Assembly (NCBI RefSeq): GCF_025917005.1 | Contig: NZ_CP078091.1 | Span: 1-64,000, forward strand | Direction: 5' to 3' | Origin: Porphyrobacter sp. ULC335 | GTDB lineage: Bacteria; Pseudomonadota; Alphaproteobacteria; Sphingomonadales; Sphingomonadaceae | Length of the DNA stretch: 64,000 nt | The notes under the pieces: generated by a model | What the model saw: the letters and a program-made list of their open reading frames with translations, nothing else | What the model was told of the DNA's origin: nothing | Databases searched by the model: none | Program-made: the position numbers and the translations under genes | Shown: positions 43,431 to 52,426 of the stretch, in pieces | How the letters are laid out: each line of letters opens with the position of its first letter | Numbering within the stretch: position 1 is the stretch's first letter

Positions 43431-44576
43431 TCAGGCGGTCACCGCAACCGGGTCGGCAGTTGTGGGCCCGCAGAGCGTTGCGCCCTTGGCCTGGTAAAGC
43501 GCGCGGTCGGCGAATTCGAAAAGGTCGTCGGCACGCGCGCCATCTTGCGGCCATTGGGCCACGCCGACGCTTGCGCTGACATTGACCGGCACCCCGTCGA
43601 TGACGTGCGGGCGCACCAGCGCGATCAGGATCCGCTCGGCAAGCGGCGCGGCACTGAGCGGCGAGTGCGGCGGGATCAGCACCGCGAATTCATCGCCCCC
43701 CTGACGCACCACCAATCCGCCATCGCCGATGGTCTCGCGCAGACGGTCGGCCACCGCGCGCAGCAGCTTGTCGCCAAAGCCATGGCCAAAGCGGTCATTG
43801 ACCGGTTTGAAGCCGTCGAGATCGAGCAGCGCCAGCCGGAAGCCCGGGGCGTCCTCGCCCTTGGCCAGCAAGGCCGCGATGCGCGCATCAAGCGCGCGGC
43901 GATTGGCCAGCCCGGTCAGCGGATCGGTGTTGGCAAGGTCGCGGGTCTGCTGCTGCAATTGCAGCAGATCGACCAGCATCGCATGACCTTGAAGGATGAA
44001 ACGCACGAGGATCGCGGTTCCCAGGATTAGACTGGTTGCCGCTGCCATCTCCGCCGGACGGCCCGAGGCCAGCATCAGCGCCGAGATCGGCACGACCCCG
44101 ATCACCAGATTGAGGACGGCGGCAAAGCGGATCGCCGAAAGACAATAGGCGGTGGCCAAAGCGCCCATCGCGATGATCATGGCGAAGCTCGCGTGGTTGC
44201 TGGTCGGCGATGCAAGCCAGTTGATCACCGCCCAACTGCTGCACATCACCCCGACCCAACCAGACACGCTGGCGGTCTTCCTGACGATCAACTGCGCTCG
44301 CCGAAGGCTCAGGTGGCGGCTGCGGCTGATCTTGTTTTCGATCAGGCCCAGCACGCAGAGCACCGCGAGCAGTGCCGGCATCCCGTATTTGATACCCCAG
44401 TGCAGATCGGCCGAGCCTGCCCATGCCGCGGTCGGCGTGGTGGCAAGCAACATCAGATACATCACCGGCGTCTGGGTCTCGACCCGCCGCGCGCGCAGCA
44501 TGGTGAAATCGTCCCGGATGGCATCCGGGATCGGCGGCAGCAGCCGCCGCCGTAAAGCTCTCAGTCCCCCACTCAT
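43431..44576 (-). CDS. Membrane diguanylate cyclase (GGDEF)
   Basis: A 381-residue enzyme making cyclic di-GMP from two GTP. The N-terminal half has five or six membrane spans (about 40-200) of no recognised sensor family. The C-terminal GGDEF domain begins TDPLTGLANRRALD and carries an intact GGDEF at 293-297. The inhibitory RxxD site expected five residues before GGDEF is absent (GDGG instead), so product inhibition is probably weak. No EAL domain. It is tail-to-tail with dnaB with a one-base gap. Confidence 0.92.
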   Translation of the reverse strand: MSGGLRALRRRLLPPIPDAIRDDFTMLRARRVETQTPVMYLMLLATTPTAAWAGSADLHWGIKYGMPALLAVLCVLGLIENKISRSRHLSLRRAQLIVRKTASVSGWVGVMCSSWAVINWLASPTSNHASFAMIIAMGALATAYCLSAIRFAAVLNLVIGVVPISALMLASGRPAEMAAATSLILGTAILVRFILQGHAMLVDLLQLQQQTRDLANTDPLTGLANRRALDARIAALLAKGEDAPGFRLALLDLDGFKPVNDRFGHGFGDKLLRAVADRLRETIGDGGLVVRQGGDEFAVLIPPHSPLSAAPLAERILIALVRPHVIDGVPVNVSASVGVAQWPQDGARADDLFEFADRALYQAKGATLCGPTTADPVAVTA

Positions 44577-44637
44577 TGGAAAGGCCTTAAGGGCAGACCG
44601 TAAAATGCGCGTTAATCAAACCCGCACCGATGCAACG

Positions 44638-45993
44638 TCAGTTGCCGCGCCATTTAAGCAGCAGCCATGGCACCCGGTCCGGGGCGAACTGCACGCGGCT
44701 CTTACGGTCGAAATAAGGCGGCATGTGATCGCCGACCAGCAGGATATCGGTGGGCGGGAAATCGGCGGCGGTGATCTCTTTCACGATCGCCGCGTCGATG
44801 GAATCCCAGATCGCGATCTGACGGCAGATCATCGGGTAATCGGCTGCCAGCTTGGCGGATACGCGCTTGCAATCATCGACGTTGAGATTGTTGTTCGCGG
44901 GCACCGGCAGGTGGGAGTTAACGGTGAGCCAGTAGACGAATTGCGGCTTTTCGGCAGCCTTCAGGCGCGCGGCCAATTGCCGTGGCACATCGCGGTCGCA
45001 GGCTCCCGGGAATACCCCGCCGCACACCTCGGCTCCTGCCTTTAACAGGTCCGTGCGGAAGATCAGGTTCTGGAAGCCGACATTCGGATACCACGCACTG
45101 CGCGCAAAAAAGTCGCCATCAAAGCTGTGATATGCCGATGTCTCGAAGCCTTGGCGAGCAAGCCGGGCAGGCAGGCAGCCCGCATCGCTCTGGTCGACGA
45201 GCGCATAGTAGTCGTCCCAGCGCCCGCACAGTTCGCGCATTTCGCCAGCGGTGGTCGAGCCGAAATAGGTGGTGGTGCCAGTGGACACCTCGAACCGCGA
45301 GCGTACCGCCGGATCGTTGTAACGCTCGAAGATCAGCCGGCGCATTTCCGCATTGTCGACCGGGACGCCCAGCGATTCCACCATCACCAACAGCACGTGG
45401 CGCGGAGGCGCGGCACTCGCGGGCACAAGTCCCGCGTTGGAGACAGCGGACGAGAACGGCGCGTCTGCGGTCTGCAGGCGCTTGTAATGGCCGCTGATCC
45501 CGTAGGTCATGTAGTAATCGACCGCCGCGACCATCGCGACCGCACTTGCTGCCAGCAAAAGCGAGCGCGGATCGGCGAAATGACGGGGCTTTCGCAGGGC
45601 AAGGAAGGCCGCGATAACCAGACCGGCAAGGAACACGCCAATCAGCATGTATTCCAGCGAATTGAACGCGTTGAGCTCGCCAATGAAGACGACCGACCGG
45701 CTGAGTGAGTAGATCGGCAAATTGAACAGCGCGCTCAGCAGCGACACGAGCGCATAAGCCAGTCCCGCGATGAACCCGGCGCATTGGATAAGCCAGGGCA
45801 TACGCCGGACGAACAGGCCGAGAGCGCCGAAGATCACGATCGAAGACACACGCGGCGGCGAGCCGACCAGATACATCAGGCTGAAGGCGAGATTGGCCAG
45901 CACCACCCACACCAGCAGCCACCGCGCCAGCGCAGCCTTCTCGTCAGGCTCCAGAGCGAGCGAGGGAAAACGGCTCAAGATGGCTTGGCGCAC
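44638..45993 (-). CDS. Sulfatase/alkaline-phosphatase-fold membrane enzyme (EptA/LtaS-like)
   Basis: A 451-residue protein with five N-terminal membrane spans (about 25-165) and a periplasmic sulfatase-fold domain. VLLVMVESLGVPVD begins that domain with the first metal Glu. TYFGSTTAGEMRELC holds the probable Thr nucleophile, YHSFDGDFFARSAWYPNVGF is a family stretch, and LLVGDHMPPYF supplies metal ligands. Relatives transfer phosphoethanolamine or phosphoglycerol from lipids to lipid A or glycans. The acceptor here is not deducible; a surface glycolipid-modifying role is inferred. Confidence 0.85.
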   Translation of the reverse strand: MRQAILSRFPSLALEPDEKAALARWLLVWVVLANLAFSLMYLVGSPPRVSSIVIFGALGLFVRRMPWLIQCAGFIAGLAYALVSLLSALFNLPIYSLSRSVVFIGELNAFNSLEYMLIGVFLAGLVIAAFLALRKPRHFADPRSLLLAASAVAMVAAVDYYMTYGISGHYKRLQTADAPFSSAVSNAGLVPASAAPPRHVLLVMVESLGVPVDNAEMRRLIFERYNDPAVRSRFEVSTGTTTYFGSTTAGEMRELCGRWDDYYALVDQSDAGCLPARLARQGFETSAYHSFDGDFFARSAWYPNVGFQNLIFRTDLLKAGAEVCGGVFPGACDRDVPRQLAARLKAAEKPQFVYWLTVNSHLPVPANNNLNVDDCKRVSAKLAADYPMICRQIAIWDSIDAAIVKEITAADFPPTDILLVGDHMPPYFDRKSRVQFAPDRVPWLLLKWRGN

Positions 45994-46103
45994 GCTGTAT
46001 TTGCTCCGCTCGGGGAGATCGCAGCCCTTGCCGGTTGGCGCCGCGTCTCTTCAGGGCAGCGCTATGAAGGAACAAGGTTAGCAGCTGGTAAATCGCTGCC
46101 CTT

Positions 46104-46127
46104 TAGAGCACTTTCCGACCATTCTGG
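46104..46127. repeat. Half copy of an interspersed palindromic element
   Basis: TAGAGCACTTTCCGACC at the start of this stretch differs by one base from one arm of the palindrome at 52388-52426, and the following ATTCTGG resembles its loop and second arm start. It lies next to the stop of the PLD gene. Probably a decayed member of the same small repeat family. Confidence 0.6.
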
Positions 46128-46128
46128 C

Positions 46129-47334
46129 TTACGACGCGCTGACCTTGCTGATCCGGTAATCCGCAAGGCTCATCCAGTAGGCAATCCGCCAGCGAAGCCG
46201 GTTGAGCGGGGTGCTGTGGCGGGCGTACCATGCAGGGGTGATCGCCTCGCTCGAGGCTTCCATGTGATCGATCAGCTCGCGCAATTTGGCGGCGAGGGTG
46301 GCATCCTCTATTCGCACCATCAGCTCGACATTGATGCGGAAGCTGCGCTTGTCGAGGTTGGCGCTGCCGACATAGCTCGCATCGTCCACCACCATCAGCT
46401 TCATGTGGAGCTTGCAAACCCCGAACTCGAAGATCTTCACGCCCGCGCGCAGCAGCTTGCCGTACAGCAGGCGCGCCATGTCGATGGCGGCGGAAATGTC
46501 GGACTTTCCGGCCATGATCATCCGCACCTGTCCGCGCCGCCCGACGCGCGCAATCAGGCGGCGGAAGCTGCGCGGCGGGGAGAAATAGGCCGAGACCGTG
46601 TCCAGCCGCCTGGCTGTCACCAGATCCTTGCGCAGGACCCAGGCCCAGTGGCCCTGTCGCACCAGCGGGCCGCCGACGAGCAGGCGGACCGGTCCGTCGC
46701 CGCCATCCCATTGCTTGACGATGTCGCGCAGCGCCCGCAGCTGGCGGGTCCGCCCCTCTGCCTCGTTGGCGACCCAGCGTTGCAGCAGCCCGAACCAGCG
46801 GACGAATTGTTCCAGCACCGGCCCTTCGATCACCACCGACAGATCGCACCAGCCGTTGTCGGCAGGGGTCGCAAAATAGTGGTCCGAGACGTTCGCGCCT
46901 CCGGTCATCACACGCGCATCATCGGCGATGGCGATCTTCTGGTGGTTGCGGACGAAATACCGCTTGCCCCATTTGGGCGAGAAGATTGCAAAGGTGCCGC
47001 CCGCTTCAATCAGCGGTTCGAAGAACTCCGCGCCGGCGTCATTGCCGAAATCATCGACGATCAGGTCGACCGACACCCCGCGCCGCGCCGCCGCGACCAG
47101 CGCATCACGCACCATCGTGCCCGAACCATCACTGTCGAACAGGTAATAGAACACCTTGAGCGACTGCTGCGCCGATCCGATCAGATCGACCAGCCCCTTC
47201 AACCGGTCCTGTCCATGCGGGTAGAAGGTGAAATCATGACCGGCTGCGGTCAGGCTGAACGGATCGAGATCGCAGTAATCCGGCGCATCCGTGGCTGTCG
47301 GGTCGGCGGACGATTCGGCGGAGGATGTGGCCAT
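46129..47334 (-). CDS. Phospholipase D-family protein (cardiolipin synthase-like)
   Basis: A 401-residue protein with two HKD motifs: HQKIAIAD (His131, Lys133, Asp138) with a following GG, and HMKLMVVDD (His310, Lys312, Asp317) followed by YVGSANLDKRS. This is the bacterial cardiolipin synthase/ClsB layout without membrane spans. It probably joins phosphatidylglycerol with another phospholipid at the membrane. The first 20 residues are Ser/Ala/Asp-rich and unconserved. Divergent from the Rrf2 gene. Confidence 0.88.
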   Translation of the reverse strand: MATSSAESSADPTATDAPDYCDLDPFSLTAAGHDFTFYPHGQDRLKGLVDLIGSAQQSLKVFYYLFDSDGSGTMVRDALVAAARRGVSVDLIVDDFGNDAGAEFFEPLIEAGGTFAIFSPKWGKRYFVRNHQKIAIADDARVMTGGANVSDHYFATPADNGWCDLSVVIEGPVLEQFVRWFGLLQRWVANEAEGRTRQLRALRDIVKQWDGGDGPVRLLVGGPLVRQGHWAWVLRKDLVTARRLDTVSAYFSPPRSFRRLIARVGRRGQVRMIMAGKSDISAAIDMARLLYGKLLRAGVKIFEFGVCKLHMKLMVVDDASYVGSANLDKRSFRINVELMVRIEDATLAAKLRELIDHMEASSEAITPAWYARHSTPLNRLRWRIAYWMSLADYRISKVSAS

Positions 47335-47453
47335 GTGCCAAGGTGTAGCGCGTCATCGGGGCAAAGCGACAGGCTTACGCGACGAACGGGTTATTTGCTG
47401 CGGGCGCGCCCCGATCTTGACCTCATTGCCTACCGGGCAGATAGACAATTTCC

Positions 47454-47894
47454 ATGCTCTCGCAGAAGACCCGCTATGCGATCCGCGCCATGCAGCACCT
47501 TGCCGATGCTTACGGACAAGGCCCGGTGCAGCTTGCGGCAATCGCCGATGAACAGAAGATTCCGGCCAAGTTCCTCACCGTGATCCTGTCCGAGCTGACG
47601 CGTTCGGGCCTGGTCGAATCCCAGCGCGGGCGGGATGGCGGATATTGGCTGGCGATCCCGCCGATCGATATCACCTATGGCGATCTGATCCGGCATATGC
47701 GTGGCAGCCTTGCGCTGGTGCCCTGTGCCAGCCGCTACGCGCACGAGAAGTGCAAGAACTGCCTGGAGGAAGGCGAGTGCCGCACCCGCGCGTTGCTGCT
47801 GGATGTGAGGGATCGCACCGCGCAGATTCTCGACTCTATCCGTCTGTCCGATCCGATTGCGCCGGTGCCGTCCTTTGCCGGGGACACCGCCTGA
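47454..47894 (+). CDS. Rrf2-family transcriptional regulator, probable Fe-S or cysteine-metabolism sensor
   Basis: A 146-residue winged-helix regulator: MLSQKTRYAIRAMQHLAD at the start, then IADEQKIPAKFLTVILSEL (helix-turn-helix) and GRDGGYWLA (wing). Four cysteines in CASRYAHEKCKNCLEEGEC (about 99-117) could hold an iron-sulphur cluster, as in IscR/NsrR relatives, though spacing differs. Its neighbours (a YezD/OscA protein, a receptor and a TauE permease) suggest control of sulphur acquisition, as CymR does in Firmicutes. A TTGACC box (47417-47422) lies upstream. Confidence 0.9.
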   Translation: MLSQKTRYAIRAMQHLADAYGQGPVQLAAIADEQKIPAKFLTVILSELTRSGLVESQRGRDGGYWLAIPPIDITYGDLIRHMRGSLALVPCASRYAHEKCKNCLEEGECRTRALLLDVRDRTAQILDSIRLSDPIAPVPSFAGDTA

Positions 47895-47944
47895 CAAAGG
47901 CGCGCTGATCGCCCCGGCGCGCAAAGCCCACCTTTCGGCCTGCA

Positions 47945-47957
47945 ACAGAATTTCTGT
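47945..47957. promoter_or_regulatory. Perfect 13-bp palindrome, candidate Rrf2 operator
   Basis: ACAGAA-T-TTCTGT lies 50 bases after the Rrf2 stop and 83 before the YezD start. An AT-rich stretch with TTGTCA (about 47971) and TTTAAT follows, which may be the promoter of the downstream unit. Rrf2 proteins bind short AT-centred dyads like this. Confidence 0.45.
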
Positions 47958-48039
47958 CCTGCTCGCCCTATTGTCAATCAAATCACTAGAGTTTAATTCG
48001 GTCGTTGCGGGCACCTCCCGCGCAACGAAAGGCCCAATC

Positions 48040-48207
48040 ATGGACCATAGCGAGAAACGCTCTGTCGAAGGCGGGGTTCTGCCTGACGCTCTGGCGCTGG
48101 TACGCGAAGCGCTCGGGCGGCTGCGCTACGGCGCGATCCATCTGACCGTGCACGACGGCAAAGTCATGCAGATCGACATTACCGAAAGGAAGCGGCTGAC
48201 CGACTGA
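48040..48207 (+). CDS. YezD/OscA-family small protein (DUF2292)
   Basis: A 55-residue protein: ALALVREALGRLRYGAIHLTVHDGKVMQIDITERKRL is the complete DUF2292 core (given here in two pieces: VREALGRLRYGAIHLTVHD and GKVMQIDITERKRL). The family includes OscA of Pseudomonas corrugata, linked to organosulphur use when chromate causes sulphur starvation, and is usually found by sulphur-assimilation genes. Start ATG 48040. Placement between an Rrf2 regulator and a TonB-dependent receptor supports a sulphur role. Confidence 0.85.
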   Translation: MDHSEKRSVEGGVLPDALALVREALGRLRYGAIHLTVHDGKVMQIDITERKRLTD

Positions 48208-48297
48208 CAGGCAGGCCTCACCGCTTCACGAACCAACCAACAGGGACCCGCAGACCGGACAGCCGGATGCATTGCCCGCTTTTTCAGGCGAGACACA

Positions 48298-50739
48298 ATG
48301 TATCCGATTTCCACCCGCAGCGCCGCGCTGCTCGGCGCGGCATGGGCCGCAAGCCTTGCTACCCATGCCGCAGCGCAGAACGACGCCTCCGGACCGACGA
48401 ACACCGAAACCAACGCACAGGAGCAGGACAGCAATGACATCATCGTCACCGCCCGCCGCCGTTCCGAAAGCGCGCAGGACATCCCGCTCGCCGTGTCGGT
48501 GATCGACGCCAAGCAAATCGACGAGACCGGAGCGTTCAACGTCAACCGGCTCCAGCAGCTTGCCCCGACGTTGCAGTTCTATTCCTCGAACCCGCGCAAC
48601 ACGGCGGTGAACATCCGCGGCCTCGGCGTGCCGTTCGGCCTGACCAGCGACGGGTTCGAACAGGGCGTCGGCATCTATGTCGACGACGTCTATTATTCGC
48701 GCGTTGCTTCGGCGACCTTCGACTTCCTCGATGTCGCCCAGATCGAAGTGCTGCGCGGGCCGCAGGGGACGCTCTACGGCAAGAACACCACCGCGGGCGC
48801 GATCAACATCACCACCAACCAGCCGAGCTTCGATTTCGAAGGGCGGGCGGAGCTGAGCCTCGGCAATTACGAGTTCCGGCAGGCGCGGCTCGCGCTGTCC
48901 GGCCCGCTTTCGGAAAATGTCGCGGCGCGCGTCGCCTTCTCGGGCACAAGCCGCAGGGGCACAATCCGCAACCTTACCACCGGGCAGGACATCCAGAGCC
49001 TCGACAATCTCGGGGTGCGCGCGCAGGTCTTGTGGGAGGCCGCCGACAACCTCAAGATCACGCTGGTCGGCGATTACAACAAGCAGGACGCCAATTGCTG
49101 CGGATCGGTGTTCGTGCGCACCGGCGCGACCCAGCGCCCGTTGAACCGCCAGTTTGCCGCACTCGCCGCCGCGCAGAACTATGCGCCGCCCAGCGACAAT
49201 CCCTTCGACCGCGTGACCGATCTCGACTCGCAGCTCAACGCGGGCAACGTGATCGCGGGCGCATCGCTGCGGCTGGTGTGGGACATCGGGCCGGGCACCT
49301 TCACCTCGGTCACCGCGTGGCGGTACTGGGACTGGAAGCCGGAGAACGACCGCGACTTTACCGGGCTGTCGATCGTGGCCCTGTCGCAGAACCCTTCGCA
49401 GCAGAACCAGTACACGCAGGAATTTCGCTACGCCTACACCGGCGATACATTCGACTTCGTGCTCGGCGCTTTTGCCTTCGACCAGCGGATCGACACACAG
49501 GGCACCGAAGCGCAGGGCCGCGCCGCCAGCCGCTGGAACATCGCGCCGGGCAATGCCCTGTCGCTCGACCCGACCGTGCTCGACGGGCTGACCGCGCGCA
49601 ACACGCAGTCGCTTGAAAGCACCAGCCTCGCCCTGTTCGGGCAGCTGAGCTGGAAGGTGACGGACGCCTTCACCATCCAGCCGGGCGCGCGGCTCAACTA
49701 CGACAGGAAGGCGGGGTTCTATCAACGCCGCGTGTTCACCGGCACCGGGGCGGAACTGACCGGCACCGAGACCGACGCGCGATCCCGCGCACAGCTGGCG
49801 GTGTTCCAGCCGCAGGTGAGCAGCCCTGAGGACACCGACTGGAACCTCACTTACGACCTCACGCTGAGTTACGAGCTGGCTCCCGATGTGCTGGCCTATG
49901 GCACCTATGCCAAGAGCTTCAAGACCATCGGGATCAACCAGAACGGACTTCCGACCGACGCGAATGGCCAGCCGATTGCAGCGGCAGGGACGATCCGCCC
50001 GGAAAAGGTCGATCATTTCGAGCTGGGCCTGAAAACCCGGTTCTGGGATCGCCGCGCGACCTTCAACCTGGCCGCCTTCCGCACCGACATCCGCGATTAT
50101 CAGGCGACGGTGAACAACGGCCAGTTCGGGGTTTTGCGCGGGTTCCTCGCCAATGCGGGCAAGGTGCGTTCGCAGGGGATCGAAGCAGACTTCAACATCC
50201 GCCCGAGCGAGCGTTTCACCGCCTATGCGAGCGGCGCTTACACCGATGCGAAGTACGTGCGCTTTGTCGATGCGCCCTGCCCGCCGGAACTTGCGGGCGG
50301 CACCACGGCGACCGCTGGCCAGACCCCTTCCGCCCCCGGCACGCCCGGGGGGATCAGCCCGGCCAATTGCGACATCTCCGGCCAGCGCCTGCCCGGCGTG
50401 TCGAAGTGGGCGTTCTCCTTCGGGGCGGAGGGCAATGTGCCCGCCACCTTCCTCGGCAAAAGCGGCGAGGCCTATCTGGGTTATGACGGATCGTACCGGT
50501 CGAACTTCTCGTCCAACCCCTCGCCTTCGGCCTATACCTTCGTGGACGGCTACCACCTGTCCAATTTCCGCCTTGGTTTCCGTTCAGACGATGGGCTCAA
50601 CATCTTTGCCTGGGTCAGGAACGCGTTTGACGAGAACTACTTCGAGCAGCTGTTCGTCGGCCCCGGCAATACCGGGCTGATCGCAGGCCTGCCCGGCGAT
50701 CCGCGCACATGGGGCGCGACCGCCAGCATTACCTTCTGA
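48298..50739 (+). CDS. TonB-dependent receptor, possibly for a sulphur compound
   Basis: An 813-residue outer-membrane receptor. The signal peptide is 1-26 (THAAAQ), then the TonB box region DIIVTARRR, and a plug with IPLAVSVIDAKQIDE, NIRGLGVPFG and VLRGPQGTLYGKNTTAGAINI. A 22-strand barrel follows, ending with a terminal Phe in ATASITF. No secretin/STN signalling domain. It lies 90 bases after the YezD gene and 29 before a TauE/SafE permease, so it probably imports a large organosulphur compound or chelate; the ligand is inferred only from context. Confidence 0.9.
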   Translation: MYPISTRSAALLGAAWAASLATHAAAQNDASGPTNTETNAQEQDSNDIIVTARRRSESAQDIPLAVSVIDAKQIDETGAFNVNRLQQLAPTLQFYSSNPRNTAVNIRGLGVPFGLTSDGFEQGVGIYVDDVYYSRVASATFDFLDVAQIEVLRGPQGTLYGKNTTAGAINITTNQPSFDFEGRAELSLGNYEFRQARLALSGPLSENVAARVAFSGTSRRGTIRNLTTGQDIQSLDNLGVRAQVLWEAADNLKITLVGDYNKQDANCCGSVFVRTGATQRPLNRQFAALAAAQNYAPPSDNPFDRVTDLDSQLNAGNVIAGASLRLVWDIGPGTFTSVTAWRYWDWKPENDRDFTGLSIVALSQNPSQQNQYTQEFRYAYTGDTFDFVLGAFAFDQRIDTQGTEAQGRAASRWNIAPGNALSLDPTVLDGLTARNTQSLESTSLALFGQLSWKVTDAFTIQPGARLNYDRKAGFYQRRVFTGTGAELTGTETDARSRAQLAVFQPQVSSPEDTDWNLTYDLTLSYELAPDVLAYGTYAKSFKTIGINQNGLPTDANGQPIAAAGTIRPEKVDHFELGLKTRFWDRRATFNLAAFRTDIRDYQATVNNGQFGVLRGFLANAGKVRSQGIEADFNIRPSERFTAYASGAYTDAKYVRFVDAPCPPELAGGTTATAGQTPSAPGTPGGISPANCDISGQRLPGVSKWAFSFGAEGNVPATFLGKSGEAYLGYDGSYRSNFSSNPSPSAYTFVDGYHLSNFRLGFRSDDGLNIFAWVRNAFDENYFEQLFVGPGNTGLIAGLPGDPRTWGATASITF

Positions 50740-50768
50740 CCGCTGCCACAAGCAGAGAGGACCGCCTC

Positions 50769-51542
50769 ATGCCCGACATTATCCAGCTCCTGATCGACAT
50801 CGCGCCGTTCATCGCCATCGGCTTTGCAGCGCAGATGATCGACGGGGCGCTGGGCATGGCCTTCGGCGTTACCACGCAGACCCTGCTGGTGAGCGCCATG
50901 GGCGTGCCCCCGGCAAGCGCATCGGCCAGTGTCCATCTGGTCGAGCTGTTCACCACCGGGGCTTCGGGGCTCAGCCATGCTTGGCACCGCAATGTCGACT
51001 GGGGGCTGTTCCGGCGGCTGGTGCCCTACGGCGTGCTGGGCGGGGTGACGGGCGCCTATGTCCTGTCGAATGTCGATGCCTCGGCGGCGCGGCCTTTCGT
51101 GATGATCTATCTGACGGGAATCGGATTTTACCTCCTGTGGCGCGCGATCCGGATGGCCAAGCCCCGCTTCGAAGACCCGCGCTACACCCGCCCGCTCGCC
51201 GTGGCCGGAGGCTTCCTCGACGCGGCGGGCGGCGGCGGGTGGGGGCCGGTTGTGACGAGCAACCTGCTGATCCAGGGCGGCGATCCGAGGAAGATCATCG
51301 GGACGGTCAACACCGCCGAATTCCTGCTGACCCTGTCGATCTCGATCACCTTCCTGATCACCCTCGGCCCGGCAGCCTTCACGATCATCACCGGCGGCTT
51401 GATCATCGGCGGCGTGGTCGCCGCGCCATTCGGCGCGCTGCTGGCGAGCCGGGTGCAGCCGCGCCTGCTTTTGCTCGCGGTGGCACTGGTGCTGATCATC
51501 ACCAGCGCTTACAGCATCGCCAAGGCGTGGCCGATTATCTAG
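50769..51542 (+). CDS. TauE/SafE-family permease
   Basis: A 257-residue inner-membrane protein with eight hydrophobic segments. The family marks are FAAQMIDGALGMAFGV near the N-terminus and its repeat GGFLDAAGGGGWGPVVTSNLL in the second half. TauE/SafE proteins move sulphite, sulphonates or related anions. GAGAGGA precedes ATG 50769. With the receptor and the YezD gene upstream it suggests a small sulphur-compound uptake or efflux unit. A 14-base tandem duplication covers its stop. Confidence 0.9.
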   Translation: MPDIIQLLIDIAPFIAIGFAAQMIDGALGMAFGVTTQTLLVSAMGVPPASASASVHLVELFTTGASGLSHAWHRNVDWGLFRRLVPYGVLGGVTGAYVLSNVDASAARPFVMIYLTGIGFYLLWRAIRMAKPRFEDPRYTRPLAVAGGFLDAAGGGGWGPVVTSNLLIQGGDPRKIIGTVNTAEFLLTLSISITFLITLGPAAFTIITGGLIIGGVVAAPFGALLASRVQPRLLLLAVALVLIITSAYSIAKAWPII

Positions 51543-51558
51543 GGCCGATTATCTAGGG
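51531..51558. repeat. 14-bp tandem duplication at a stop codon
   Basis: CCGATTATCTAGGG occurs twice in tandem (51531-51544, 51545-51558). The first copy contains the TauE stop, so the second carries a duplicate in-phase-looking TAG beyond the gene. Looks like a recent slippage event. Confidence 0.85.
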
Positions 51559-51586
51559 CCGCTCTTCCACGCCGAGGGATGCCGGA

Positions 51587-52390
51587 ATGGACACCGAACT
51601 GCTGCTGATCTGCGCGCTGACCGGCGTGATCAACCTGATTGGCGCGCTCGCCTATGCGGCGCGGATCGCGGGCGTGCGCACCGGACGCATCGCCCTGTCG
51701 TTTGCGCTGTTCAACGTGCTGCTGCTGGTCTCGCGCACCTCGAACGGGTTCCTTGGCCCCTTCCTTGCCAAGCGGATCGAGACCGCACTGACAAGCGGCG
51801 GGGGAGACGCGCTGATCTGGGAACTGCGACTGGTTCTGTTCGCCGCCGCTGCTTCCGTGGCGCTGGGGATCGTGCTGGTGCCGACCGGGCAGCGGGTCTT
51901 TGCCGCGGCGATCACTTTTTTCCAGACCAACCGTTCGACCACCAAGCTGATCCTGCGCAGCATGACGCCCGCAGGCCTCGGGACTTTGCGGGATTCAGTC
52001 GCGCTCCCCTCGGGCGAGACGCTGCGTTCGCTGAAAGGCCCGCGCGGCGTGAGCTGGTCGGTGCTGATCGCCAACGCGCTGGCGCAGGCGCTGCTGGCGG
52101 TGGGGGTGATCGCATCGCTCTACGCCGGCTATCTCGTCCCCGAATTCCGCGTCACCGCCTCGCAGATGACCGCGATCGTCAACGGCTTTGCCACGATCCT
52201 GCTGTTCGCGCTGATCGACCCGCAGATTTCCGCGCTGACCGACGATGTCGTCGATGGCTCGGTGAGCGAGGCGACCTTCCGCCGTGCGATGATCTGGGTC
52301 TCGCTCAGCCGTCTGGCGGGCACGCTGCTGGCGCAGGTGATGCTGGTGCCTGCCGCGGTGGTGATCGCTTACGCCGCCGGCTGGATCTAG
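51587..52390 (+). CDS. Amj-family (DUF2837) membrane protein, lipid II flippase-like
   Basis: A 267-residue membrane protein with about seven spans. AYAARIAGVRTGRIALSFALFN and LLLVSRTSNGFLGPFLAKRIE (each shown in part by RIAGVRTGRIA and SRTSN) are the Amj/YdaH pattern. In Bacillus, Amj is an alternative flippase for lipid II. Alphaproteobacteria normally use MurJ, so this may be a back-up flippase or move another isoprenoid-linked lipid. Its stop TAG is the left end of a perfect palindrome shared with the convergent chrA. Confidence 0.82.
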   Translation: MDTELLLICALTGVINLIGALAYAARIAGVRTGRIALSFALFNVLLLVSRTSNGFLGPFLAKRIETALTSGGGDALIWELRLVLFAAAASVALGIVLVPTGQRVFAAAITFFQTNRSTTKLILRSMTPAGLGTLRDSVALPSGETLRSLKGPRGVSWSVLIANALAQALLAVGVIASLYAGYLVPEFRVTASQMTAIVNGFATILLFALIDPQISALTDDVVDGSVSEATFRRAMIWVSLSRLAGTLLAQVMLVPAAVVIAYAAGWI

Positions 52391-52426
52391 AGCACTTCCC
52401 GACCACTCCGGTCGGGAAGTGCTCTA
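52388..52426. repeat. Perfect 17-bp palindrome covering two convergent stop codons
   Basis: The left arm starts at 52388 (TAGAGCACTTCCCGACC) and the right arm ends at 52426 (GGTCGGGAAGTGCTCTA), with a five-base loop ACTCC. The outer TAG on each strand is the stop codon of the Amj-like and chrA genes respectively. It can act as a bidirectional terminator, and a sibling half-copy at 46104 suggests it is also an interspersed element. Confidence 0.85.

Noticed and set aside
48226..50556. 776-codon minus-strand frame opposite the first TonB-dependent receptor
   Set aside because: Shadow frame of low complexity; the plus strand encodes an intact receptor with signal peptide and terminal Phe.
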